From: Promethearchaeia archaeon
GTDB lineage: Archaea > Asgardarchaeota > Lokiarchaeia > Sigyniarchaeales > SOKP01
Length of the DNA: 7,606 nt
NCBI GenBank assembly: GCA_029856445.1
Contig: JAHQWY010000181.1
Location: forward strand, 1-7,606
Direction of reading: 5' to 3'
This document shows, one piece after another, positions 1 through 6,479 of this stretch (within the stretch, counting starts at the first letter, position 1; every line of letters begins with the position of its first letter). Both the position numbers and the translations under genes were made by a program. The notes beneath the pieces are model-generated. The model saw only the letters and a program-made list of their open reading frames with translations. It did not search any database and was not told where the DNA came from.

Positions 1-156
1 ATAAATGAAGAACGAGGGGAAAAATACCCTGCATGCATTGATGTATGTCCAAAAGAAGCTATTTCGTTAAAAGATGTCGAGCAAATAGGGGAAGAAAAAC
101 GGATTGATGCAGTAAAAAGACTCTTTGGGGATATTTTAAAAGAAACAGAAGCTTAA
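1..156 (+). CDS. 4Fe-4S ferredoxin-domain protein, C-terminal end (5' part outside window)
   Basis: Frame 1 is open from the window edge to TAA 154-156, giving the last 51 residues of a protein. The visible part begins INEERGEKYPACIDVCPKEAI. The PxCxxxCPxxAI pattern is the usual last cysteine pair of dicluster ferredoxin subunits of the HycB/CooF/DMSO-reductase electron-transfer type, in which the cysteines ligate a [4Fe-4S] cluster. After it comes a charged helical tail ending KETEA. The protein is therefore probably an electron-transfer subunit of a redox enzyme encoded to the left. Which enzyme cannot be said, because the other cysteine motifs and the partners lie outside the window. The gene ends in a T-rich stretch and faces the TPR gene convergently, so it is not cotranscribed with anything seen here. 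Confidence 0.75.
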   Translation: MNEERGEKYPACIDVCPKEAISLKDVEQIGEEKRIDAVKRLFGDILKETEA

Positions 157-157
157 A

Positions 158-194
158 TTTCTTTTTTATTCTTATTTTTTTTGCTTGTTGTTTT
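158..194 (+). terminator. T-rich transcription terminator after the ferredoxin gene
   Basis: Directly after the stop codon the + strand carries several T runs (up to eight T) with no strong hairpin. This is typical of archaeal intrinsic termination. It lies in the 40-nt gap between two convergent genes. Confidence 0.55.
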
Positions 195-196
195 AA

Positions 197-907
197 TCAA
201 TGTAATTTATAATCGGGGTATTTTGGTGTTTGATTTAAAGGTTTCAAATTTTCCTGTAGAGTAATATAAAGTTTTTTTTCATTATCTTTCAAATTATGTC
301 GTTCTAATATCTCTAAATCCTTAATGAAATTTTTCCTAGCTTTCCTAAATATCGCTAAGGCTTGTTTATCGACTAAGTTATACATATTTTTATCTCGTCT
401 TAAATCAAGAGGGGCTTTTTTTAAAAAAGTTACTCCAATCTTGTTATGCACTCTTGCTCTTTCCGCATGATTGTTTAGAAGAGCATACAATTTTAGTGAT
501 TCTTTATAATTTTTAATAGCATCACTATAATTTTCAAAAAGAACATTTAACTTGCCCATTTTAAAAAGATTGTCAGCTTTTAATTTAGTTTCTTGGTTTT
601 TAGGGACAATTTTATTAGACGTAAGATAAGCCTCGTAAGATTCCTTTATTAATCCATTTTGATGGTATAAATCTCCCAAAACAGCATAATATGAGTAATA
701 ATTAACTGAAGTTTTTTTTCCTAATGTTAGAGCCTCTTTAATATAATTTATACCAAGATCAAATGCTTCAACATCGCGACATAGAAATCCTAATTTCAAC
801 AGTAATGAAAGGATTTTAGACAAATCTCCTGCATCTCTTGCTTCTTTTAGTTGTTTCTCATAATACTCAAGCTTCTCAAAAAGATTTAAATCATTAACTT
901 CATTCAT
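197..907 (-). CDS. TPR-repeat protein
   Basis: A soluble 236-residue helical protein with no signal peptide or membrane segment. Pairs of amphipathic helices of TPR type can be seen at about residues 30-64, 68-102, 108-143 and 147-200. The A/G/Y/A spacing is clearest in the second unit (YAVLGDLYHQNGLIKESYEAY) and third unit (LFKMGKLNVLFENYSDAIKNY). TPR domains bind other proteins or peptides; no catalytic motif is visible and the partner is unknown. The ATG start is supported by AGGTG seven nt upstream. That Shine-Dalgarno lies inside the end of the preceding small ORF, whose TAG abuts this ATG, so coupling is possible. The stop is TGA (read from 199-197). In an organism that recodes UGA this shows that UGA also works as a normal stop; reading past it gives only a short lysine/asparagine-rich tail. 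The gene converges on the ferredoxin gene. Confidence 0.8.
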   Translation of the reverse strand: MNEVNDLNLFEKLEYYEKQLKEARDAGDLSKILSLLLKLGFLCRDVEAFDLGINYIKEALTLGKKTSVNYYSYYAVLGDLYHQNGLIKESYEAYLTSNKIVPKNQETKLKADNLFKMGKLNVLFENYSDAIKNYKESLKLYALLNNHAERARVHNKIGVTFLKKAPLDLRRDKNMYNLVDKQALAIFRKARKNFIKDLEILERHNLKDNEKKLYITLQENLKPLNQTPKYPDYKLH

Positions 908-1099
908 CTACTTGCACCTGGTCTTTGTTTCAATATAATGCTGCAAGAAATTTATAATTAGGGTAGAATCTATTTTAAAATTAAGCTCCACATATTCTAG
1001 AAGAAATTTATTTTGTAGGAGTATAGATGAAATGAAACAACAAAAACTTCTTTTTTTATCCAAAATAATATTTTTTTCTTCAGAGATTTCGATAATCAA
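908..1099 (-). CDS. Small hypothetical ORF upstream of the TPR gene
   Basis: A possible 63-residue protein, unrecognised. It starts with an acidic, lysine-rich stretch (MIIEISEEKNIILDKKRS) and then has a hydrophobic, Cys/Phe/Leu-rich middle. It has no clear family motif. In its favour, its TAG directly abuts the ATG of the TPR gene, and the TPR gene's Shine-Dalgarno lies within its last codons, as in a translationally coupled pair. Against it, the start would be TTG with no Shine-Dalgarno, and the composition is what chance ORFs in AT-rich DNA look like. It may instead be the 5' leader of the TPR gene. Confidence 0.25.
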   Translation of the reverse strand: MIIEISEEKNIILDKKRSFCCFISSILLQNKFLLEYVELNFKIDSTLIINFLQHYIETKTRCK

Positions 1100-1140
1100 T
1101 AATTTGAAGAGAAATTTGTATCGAAATTAGTCACTTTCGA
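1087..1140. promoter_or_regulatory. Cluster of TTTCGA/TCGAAA half-sites upstream of hdrA
   Basis: TTTCGA occurs at 1087-1092 and 1135-1140, and its complement TCGAAA at 1121-1126. The last two form a dyad with an 8-nt spacer. They lie between the leftward small ORF/TPR genes and rightward hdrA, a natural place for an operator. The motif is short and no regulator is known, so this is only a candidate. Confidence 0.2.
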
Positions 1141-1200
1141 CGAAATGTGTGATATTAAAATAGAAACTTCAATTAAATTATCAGATATTGGAAGATTTGA

Positions 1201-1240
1201 ATTAAAATTTCATAATAATTTAATTTTAATAATATAAACT
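1201..1240 (+). promoter_or_regulatory. Putative hdrA-mvhD promoter with overlapping AT inverted repeat
   Basis: A TATA-like element (TAATATAAAC, about 1229-1238) lies about 110 nt before the hdrA start, predicting transcription from about 1260 and a leader of about 85 nt. Just upstream, ATTAAAATT (1201-1209) and AATTTTAAT (1222-1230) are perfect 9-nt inverted arms that touch the TATA box. Both elements are pure A/T in an AT-rich background, so chance is a real alternative. Confidence 0.3.
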
Positions 1241-1298
1241 ATTTACTTTATCATAATTCATTTCTTAGAATTACTAAAGAACTAAGAGAGAGAATACG

Positions 1299-1340
1299 GT
1301 TAATCTTTAAAACTTAGGAGGTTAGGATTAACAAAGGTGA
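1299..1340 (+). promoter_or_regulatory. hdrA leader hairpin and Shine-Dalgarno
   Basis: GTTAATC (1299-1305) pairs perfectly with GATTAAC (1326-1332). The 20-nt loop holds AGGAGG (1316-1321), a strong Shine-Dalgarno sequence with no start codon at normal distance. The working Shine-Dalgarno is probably GGTGA (1336-1340), six nt before the TTG start at 1347. The hairpin could modulate ribosome loading or present a decoy ribosome site. Confidence 0.35.
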
Positions 1341-1346
1341 ATTAAA

Positions 1347-3326
1347 TTGTCTGAGAAACAGACCAATGAAAATATAAACGAACAAGATCAACCAAGAATA
1401 GGTGTGTTCGTGTGTCACTGAGGTATTAATATAGCAGGAATCTTAGATATCCCTAAAATCGTTGAAGAAATAAGTAAATTAGACAATGTTTGGGCTTATC
1501 CATATCTTTCATTATGTACTGAGGGTGGATCATCTGTAATCAAAGAAAAACATGAAGAACGGAAATTTGATCGAGTTTTAGTAGCTGCATGCACTCCAAA
1601 GACTCATCAACCAGTATTTCATGCAATTTTAACGGAGATGGGATTACCACCAAGGTATTTGGAATTTGTAAATATTAGAGAACATTGCTCATTTGTACAT
1701 CAAGCTCCAGAAGTCCGGGAAAGAGCCACGTTAAAGGCAATTGAATTAATTAGAGCCGGAATAGCAAGAGCTAAATTATTAGAAGATGTACCAACCAAAA
1801 CTGTTCCTGTAGAACCAGCAGCTTTAGTAGTTGGTGGGGGTATTGCAGGATTATCTGCAGCCATAGACTTAGGAGATGCAGGTTATAAAGTATATTTAGT
1901 CGAAAAAAATACTACAATTGGTGGTCGTATGTCGCAGCTTGATAGAACGTTTCCTACTGATGATTGCTCTATATGAATCTTGGGTCCAAAGATGCTTGAA
2001 GCTAACCGTCATCCAAATATAGAAATCCTTTCTTACAGTGAAGTTGATAAAATAGATGGTTATATCGGTAATTTTGAAGTCAACGTTAGAAGGAAAGCTA
2101 GATTTGTAGATGAAGATAAATGTACCGGTTGTGGGAGTTGTACAGATGTATGTCCTGTATACATAAGTAATTATTTTGATGAACACTTATCTGCAAGAAA
2201 AGTAATTGATATTGCTTTTGCCCAAGCAGTCCCTGCGGTATCACAACTCGATAGAAATTCTTGTATTGAATGTTTTGCTTGTGTAGATGCATGTGACCAA
2301 GAAGCAATAGATTTCAGCCAACAGGATAAAATCGTAGACCTTAAGGTAGGTACTATTATAGTCGCCACTGGTTGGGACCTCTATCAAGGTGATGATTATG
2401 GCTATGGCGTCTATGAAAATGTGATCAATCAAATAGAATTAGAAAGAATTCTTGCGCCTAATGGCCCAACTTATGGTCATTTGAAGCGTCCTTCTGACGG
2501 TAAGCGTCCTACAAAAGTTCTATTCATTAACTGTGTTGGGTCGAGAGATGTAACCAAAAATGCTCACTGTAGTGTTATTTGTTGTAATCTTTCGCTTAAA
2601 AACTCAAAATTAATTAAATCCGAGTATCCTGACACTCAAATCGTTTGTACTTATATAGATATGCGATGTGCTGGAAAAGATTATGAAGAATACTATAGAA
2701 GATCACGAAATGCTGGCATAATTTTTGTTAAGGGACTAGTTGGAAAAATAGAAGAAGATCCTTTAACAAAGAACCTTATAGTACAGTTTGAACCAGTTGG
2801 AACTGATAGTGTAGTTACTATGGAAGCTCACATGGTTGTATTGTCTTCTGCGTCTCTACCCTCTCAGGGTACTCTAGAAATTGCAAAAGTATTAAATATG
2901 GAAAAGAGCCCTGATGGATTCTTAAAGGAATATCATGCTAGACTTGATCCAATAAGTACTAAAGTACCTGGGATATATATTTGTGGATCAGCTCAAGGGC
3001 AAAAAGAGATTGACAAGTCAGTGAGTCAAGCTAGAGGTGCTGCATCAGTGGCAGGAATACCAATGGGTAAAGGAGAATATACTATGGAATTAATTCGCGC
3101 TACACCATCAGATGAACGATGTGCGAAGTGTTATAAATGTATAGAAGCTTGTCCATATAGCGCTATTTCGGTAAACGAGACGGGAAATATTGTTGTTAAT
3201 TTAATAAACTGTAGAGGATGTGGAACTTGCGCAGGATTATGTCCTTCTAACGCAATTGAATTAACATATTTCAGAGATGATCAATATATGGCATTAATAG
3301 ACGAATTACTACCAATTGAGGAGTAG
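1347..3326 (+). CDS. hdrA: Selenoprotein HdrA: heterodisulfide reductase-type FAD iron-sulfur subunit (659 aa, 2 Sec)
   Basis: HdrA is the cytosolic FAD/[4Fe-4S] subunit that bifurcates electrons between ferredoxin and a disulfide or other acceptor. The frame holds two in-frame UGAs (codons 25 and 210) and ends at TAG 3324-3326. Domains in order: an N-terminal HdrA domain with GVFVCHUG (Sec25, where the family has Cys); an FAD Rossmann motif GGGIAG at about 163-168; DDCSIUILGPKM with Cys207/Sec210 beside the flavin domain; an inserted dicluster ferredoxin (Cys259/262/265/269 and 306/309/312/316); the second flavin-domain half with CVGSRD and HCSVICC (Cys396, 408, 412, 413); and a C-terminal dicluster ferredoxin (Cys592/595/598/602 and 622/625/628/632). 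The length is normal for HdrA. The start is TTG, because stops in frame just upstream exclude earlier starts and GGTGA lies 6 nt before it. mvhD follows after 17 nt. HdrB and HdrC are not nearby. Confidence 0.93.
1419..1421 (+). other. UGA read as selenocysteine, HdrA Sec25
   Basis: TGA at codon 25 replaces the second Cys of the conserved CHCG motif in the N-terminal HdrA domain. Frame and homology continue unbroken on both sides. Confidence 0.9.
1974..1976 (+). other. UGA read as selenocysteine, HdrA Sec210
   Basis: TGA at codon 210, in CSI-U-ILGPKM next to the FAD domain. This is the HdrA position known to carry Sec in some methanogens. The HdrA sequence continues in the same frame directly after it. 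Confidence 0.94.
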
Positions 3327-3327
3327 A

Positions 3328-3334
3328 GAGGTGG
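3328..3334 (+). promoter_or_regulatory. Ribosome binding site of mvhD
   Basis: GAGGTGG lies 9 nt before the ATG at 3344 and directly after the hdrA stop. It fixes the start of a gene that ORF finders miss because of its UGA codons. Confidence 0.7.
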
Positions 3335-3343
3335 AGAAACAAA

Positions 3344-3802
3344 ATGGCAGAAGATAATGATATTAAAATTATTGTATATGCTTGCTGGAAATGAGGATAT
3401 GGTTCTGCGGATATGGCTGGTACAATTAGGGCACAATATCCAGATTCTATTCGAAATGTCTTAGTACCTTGCTCTGGACGAGTAGGAAGTGATCTATTAA
3501 TGAGAGCGTTTGGTAGAGGTGCTGATGGAGTTGTTGTTAATGCTTGATACCCTGGAGAGTGTGATTATGAGACGGGAAATTACCATGCATATCGACACGT
3601 AGAATATACTAAAGAAATTTTAAAAGCTGTAGGTATGAGTCCAGAAAGAATTAAAATTATTTATTGCACCGCAGCCGAAGGTCAGAAATTTCAAATTGAA
3701 GCTATTGAAATCGATAAAACTATCCGCAAATTGGGGCCAAGTCCTCTAAGAACTAAAGGCACACCTAAGAAAGGTAAAGCTAAGGCTAAAGCCAAAGCTT
3801 AA
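3344..3802 (+). CDS. mvhD: Selenoprotein MvhD/VhuD: [2Fe-2S] electron-transfer subunit linking to HdrA (152 aa, 2 Sec)
   Basis: MvhD (VhuD in its Sec form) carries a [2Fe-2S] cluster and passes electrons from a hydrogenase or formate dehydrogenase to HdrA. Read from ATG 3344 through UGA codons 17 and 68 to TAA 3800-3802, the protein shows the whole family pattern: YACWKUGYGSADMAG (Cys14, Sec17), LVPCSGRVG (Cys43), VVVNAUYPGECDY (Sec68, Cys73) and IIYCTAAEG (Cys108). Both Sec residues sit where the family has Cys (CxxC and GCxPGxC). The body matches the usual MvhD length. An added C-terminal tail rich in Lys and Ala (about residues 138-152) is unusual and may bind a partner or RNA, or be non-functional. 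It is 17 nt after hdrA with a good Shine-Dalgarno, so they form one operon. A SECIS-like hairpin follows the stop. No hydrogenase MvhA/G genes are visible. Confidence 0.92.
3392..3394 (+). other. UGA read as selenocysteine, MvhD Sec17
   Basis: TGA at codon 17 makes CWK-U in place of the family's CxxC near the N-terminus, followed by the conserved GYGSADMAG stretch. Confidence 0.9.
3545..3547 (+). other. UGA read as selenocysteine, MvhD Sec68
   Basis: TGA at codon 68 lies in NA-U-YPGECDY, where MvhD proteins have GCxPGxC. The reading frame continues to a proper end 84 codons later. Confidence 0.9.
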
Positions 3803-3809
3803 AAGATAA

Positions 3810-3883
3810 ATGTGTTTACTGATGAAGCTGAGTTAAAAAAGTGAGAACTCATGCTGAAGAAATGGGCGCACCATACGACACAT
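3810..3883 (+). promoter_or_regulatory. SECIS-like element with kink-turn core in the hdrA-mvhD 3' UTR
   Basis: This RNA structure begins 7 nt after the mvhD stop. An outer helix pairs ATGTGT (3810-3815) with ACACAT (3878-3883). Inside, the core has ATGA (3822-3825) facing TGA (3855-3857), giving tandem G.A/A.G pairs (G3824-A3857, A3825-G3856). Above it is a helix of nine pairs, AGCTGAGTT (3826-3834) with AACTCA-GCT (3846-3855), where T3852 is bulged. The 11-nt apical loop starts with a run of A (3835-3840). The core, the helix of about 10 nt and the unpaired A run are the eukaryotic SECIS layout, also reported for Lokiarchaeota and for archaeal VhuD. A small hairpin ATGG/CCAT (3862-3865, 3871-3874) may make the base a three-way junction. 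It is the only good SECIS candidate for all four UGAs. Confidence 0.8.
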
Positions 3884-3899
3884 AAAATAGTTTTAAAAA

Positions 3900-3911
3900 A
3901 TTTAATATAAA
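3900..3911 (+). promoter_or_regulatory. Putative TATA element before the fdhB/frhB-like gene
   Basis: TTTAATATAA (3901-3910) lies about 90 nt before the ATG at 3996, predicting a leader of about 60 nt. The 3884-3995 gap is almost all A/T, so several other sites could serve. No other structure is clear there. Confidence 0.3.
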
Positions 3912-3995
3912 TCGGAAAAATTTTATTTCAAAAAATTTGAAAATTAAGAAAAAGAATTTGTAATTAAATAATTTGTATTTTAGAGTTGGAAATAC

Positions 3996-5135
3996 ATGGA
4001 TACGTTAGCAGAATATGTAATTAAGAGTGAAGATTTTTCTAAAATCTTAGCTACTTTGCTAAAAGAAAAAGCAGTAGATAAATTCATTGGTGCTCAATTA
4101 AGAGTCGATAAAAAATCAGGTGCTATCGATAGATTTACTGTTCAACCAATTTTAGTGGAAAAGGAAGAGGATCTCTCAGATTTTCCATTATATCCTTTAA
4201 TTGCATTTGGATATGCGAGAACTGACTCTGCATCAAAATTTTTACATAAATCCGTAGCAGGTGCTATGACCGAGAAAGTAGGGCTTATTGCACGTCCATG
4301 CGATACGAGAGCATTGATTGAACTTGCTAAAATCAAACAAGTAAATCTAAAAAATCTCTTTATAGTGGGCATCGAAGATCGGGGAATGCTTCCAAAAGCA
4401 GCACGAGAAATGAGATCAATTAAGGATATCGATCCAACTAAGATTATTAAAGAAAAAGTTGGGGACAACGGTCTTATTGTCAAGTTAGATGATGGGAGCA
4501 TAAAAGAACTGAGGTTAACAGTTGCAGAAAATTGCTTAAGATGTTACCGTAAAATTCCGATTGTTGCTGATTTAACAGTAAGCGATCTTGGGATTCCTAT
4601 TGATTCCGAAGAAATAATTCTAAAAGTCTATTCAGATAAAGGAAATGAAATTCTTGAAAAGTCCGGAATTGCAAAGAAAGAACTTCCAAATAATATTAAA
4701 AAAGACCATGAAAACATTTATAATCAAATAATTGAGAAAGCGAAAGATAAAAGGGCTAAAGATTTAGAAGAATGGGATAAATTACCACAAGATGAAAAAA
4801 TAGCAGAGCTTCTCAAATGTACTATGTGCAATACTTGTATAAGAGGTTGTCCCGTTTGCTACTGTGTAGATTGCATACTTCAGAAAAAGAGAAAGGATAA
4901 AACTATAGATAAGGTGACTTATCAATTAACGAGGATAGCACATGACGCTGATAGATGTGTTGAGTGTGGTAATTGTGATAATAACTGTCCTCAAAATCTA
5001 CCACTTTCACTCTATTTTCAATCGTTAAATGAAGCTTTTAAAGAAAAATTTAATTATGAAGCAGGTATGTCTCTAGAAGACATTCCATTTCGGTCTGGAA
5101 AAGCGATAGCAGAGATGGAATTAGAAAAAGCTTAA
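3996..5135 (+). CDS. FdhB/FrhB-like dicluster iron-sulfur protein (hydrogenase/dehydrogenase beta-subunit type)
   Basis: A 379-residue cytosolic electron-transfer protein related to the beta subunits of F420-reducing hydrogenase and formate dehydrogenase. Residues about 60-130 carry the family segment with ARPCDTRALIEL (Cys102), and ENCLRCYRKIP (Cys180, Cys183) follows. Residues about 190-270 are charged and partly helical. The C-terminal part is a dicluster ferredoxin: CTMCNTCIRGCP (Cys275/278/281/285) and CVECGNCDNNCP (Cys321/324/327/331). Between them is an extra cysteine-rich stretch, CYCVDC (288/290/293), which could hold another metal site. The natural partner could be HdrA, with this subunit exchanging electrons with F420, NAD(P)H or formate dehydrogenase; which one cannot be told from sequence. 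It starts with ATG and a weak Shine-Dalgarno, 193 nt after mvhD, so it may have its own promoter. A decayed second copy of its 3' end lies at 6480-6610. Confidence 0.75.
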   Translation: MDTLAEYVIKSEDFSKILATLLKEKAVDKFIGAQLRVDKKSGAIDRFTVQPILVEKEEDLSDFPLYPLIAFGYARTDSASKFLHKSVAGAMTEKVGLIARPCDTRALIELAKIKQVNLKNLFIVGIEDRGMLPKAAREMRSIKDIDPTKIIKEKVGDNGLIVKLDDGSIKELRLTVAENCLRCYRKIPIVADLTVSDLGIPIDSEEIILKVYSDKGNEILEKSGIAKKELPNNIKKDHENIYNQIIEKAKDKRAKDLEEWDKLPQDEKIAELLKCTMCNTCIRGCPVCYCVDCILQKKRKDKTIDKVTYQLTRIAHDADRCVECGNCDNNCPQNLPLSLYFQSLNEAFKEKFNYEAGMSLEDIPFRSGKAIAEMELEKA

Positions 5136-5157
5136 TTTTTTTATTTATTTTTTGTTA
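5136..5157 (+). terminator. T-rich terminator after the fdhB/frhB-like gene
   Basis: T runs of seven and six begin right after the TAA, as in the ferredoxin gene's 3' flank. A weaker second candidate is the hairpin GAGTT/AACTC (5182-5186, 5193-5197) followed by TTTT. Confidence 0.55.
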
Positions 5158-5513
5158 TTAAGTGAATTATTTCAAGTTTTGGAGTTTATCTGAACTCTTT
5201 TGGTATATTAGAGTACTTAAGTATTATTTTAATGGATTATATTCAATTAAAATCTTTTAAAAATAATCATATCCAATCAATATTTCCAAAAGTAAGAGCT
5301 TTGAGACGCTAATTATTCAAATTTTAAAATAGAAGTGAATATAATTCCTTGAGCTTCAAATATACAATCTTTACCTTAAAAATTTATCTTCGGAATAATT
5401 TTTAACGATTAATACTTAATTAAAAGAATAATTTTATGATTTTTACTCAAAAACTATATATTACAACAACACTCTAGTAGAAATAAGTTTCAGGAATTTT
5501 TAAAAGCCAAAAC
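5158..5513. other. AT-rich intergenic stretch without a gene
   Basis: No coding frame, tRNA-like fold or repeat array is visible on either strand. It holds a small hairpin ending in TTTT (5182-5201), a perfect 10-nt palindrome TACTTAAGTA (5214-5223), and the promoter candidate of the next gene near 5454. The base composition is like other intergenic DNA in the window. Confidence 0.5.
5452..5463 (+). promoter_or_regulatory. Putative promoter of the membrane protein gene
   Basis: CTATATATTA (5454-5463) is close to the archaeal TATA consensus and follows an A-rich BRE-like stretch. Transcription would start near 5485, giving a leader of about 30 nt before ATG 5514. Confidence 0.45.
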
Positions 5514-6455
5514 ATGATGAACGTAAAAAAACTCTCCAAGTACAGGAATCTAATTTTAATTTTTATTATTTATATAATTTTTTGGATAATATTAACAATA
5601 ATTATCGGTATATTTGTTGATTTAGGAACTAAAATTAATTTGACACAATTAATTCCCGAACAGAATCTTATTATTGAATTAACTTTCATTTTTGCCATAA
5701 TTCTTCCGGTATCAAGTTTGATAGGGTTGATATTTGGGGGTTATATTATAGCTCCTCTTATTCTTTATATACATAAAAAGATATATGGCTCAAAAAAGTT
5801 TTATGGAATCTTACAGATTAAGAATAAACAAAACTTAAGAATTTTACCAAAAGGATTTTTTCCTGTATTGATGTCAATAAACCTAGCTTCTCTACTTTTA
5901 ACACCAACTTTTATTGAATTGATTTTAAGTGCTGAAATAGTTTTTAGAGCAGAAGAGATTTCGAAACTCCCTATGTTAACCCAAATTTTAGCAGAATCCG
6001 TTGCTTTGATGATTACATTTGGTTTAACAACTACTTTTTTTTCATCAGTTTGGTTTTTGAGAGATGCCGGGATAATTTATTCAACTAAAAAGAAAATTGA
6101 AAATTCAGAAGAATTTGTCGAAGTAAAATCGATTGGCGACTGGTTCAATACATTCTTAAAGAGTTATGCGGGGATTGGTGCTTTGATTACTTATGTCATA
6201 GTGGTCTATAATTTTATTTCAAATTTTCTAACAGATAAAGGAGCTATTACTAATATTTTGAATGTCCCTATCTTAATATTATGGATAGGAATGCCATTTT
6301 ATTTAGCGATTTCCTTAATACCCACCTTAATAATAAATGATTTATTAGAGATTAAGAGAGTAAATTATATTAAAAGAATAGCTGAAAAGCTTGATATAAA
6401 GGATACAGCTATTATATCTTTTGAATTCAGAACTTCCAGAAGTGTAGACATTTAA
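5514..6455 (+). CDS. Multi-pass membrane protein of unknown function
   Basis: A 313-residue integral membrane protein that I do not recognise. Hydrophobic segments lie at about residues 12-34, 53-86 (long, perhaps two spans), 114-142, 156-182, 216-240 and 250-275, giving about six or seven membrane spans. The N-terminus is basic (MMNVKKLSKYR), favouring an inside start. Basic loops follow at 87-113 (HKKIYGSKK) and 183-207 (STKKKIENSEE), and the tail after 276 is a charged cytosolic helix. No transporter signature, catalytic motif or cysteine cluster is visible. Two consecutive ATGs (5514, 5517) could start it; the first is taken. There is no good Shine-Dalgarno. It is flanked by the end of the intact fdhB/frhB-like gene and the decayed copy of that end, so it may have come in with, or been captured between, a duplicated segment. 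Confidence 0.7.
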   Translation: MMNVKKLSKYRNLILIFIIYIIFWIILTIIIGIFVDLGTKINLTQLIPEQNLIIELTFIFAIILPVSSLIGLIFGGYIIAPLILYIHKKIYGSKKFYGILQIKNKQNLRILPKGFFPVLMSINLASLLLTPTFIELILSAEIVFRAEEISKLPMLTQILAESVALMITFGLTTTFFSSVWFLRDAGIIYSTKKKIENSEEFVEVKSIGDWFNTFLKSYAGIGALITYVIVVYNFISNFLTDKGAITNILNVPILILWIGMPFYLAISLIPTLIINDLLEIKRVNYIKRIAEKLDIKDTAIISFEFRTSRSVDI

Positions 6456-6479
6456 ATGATATTTAAATATAAAATCTGG

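Noticed and set aside
1896..2432. Four overlapping minus-strand ORFs inside hdrA
   Set aside because: They lie antisense to a strongly conserved coding region, have no family features and overlap one another in different frames. They are shadows.
1638..3326. hdrA as two broken genes or a pseudogene
   Set aside because: The only interruptions are two UGAs at Cys positions, with no frameshift. mvhD next to it shows the same pattern and a SECIS follows. Random decay would not hit only Cys codons with UGA.
1347..3802. UGA read as tryptophan (alternative code)
   Set aside because: The UGA sites replace Cys, Trp is encoded by TGG in the same genes (for example in MvhD CWK), and UGA ends the TPR gene.
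3810..3883. Free-standing box C/D sRNA
   Set aside because: It has C- and D-like boxes, but a 9-bp helix fills the space where guides and C'/D' boxes should be. Its position right after two Sec genes fits a SECIS better.
4142..4501. 119-residue minus-strand ORF
   Set aside because: Antisense to the FdhB/FrhB-like gene, which has clear family motifs; the ORF shows no motifs of its own.
5514..5520. ATGATGA as a box C motif
   Set aside because: It is the double ATG start of the membrane protein gene; no paired D box at suitable distance was seen.
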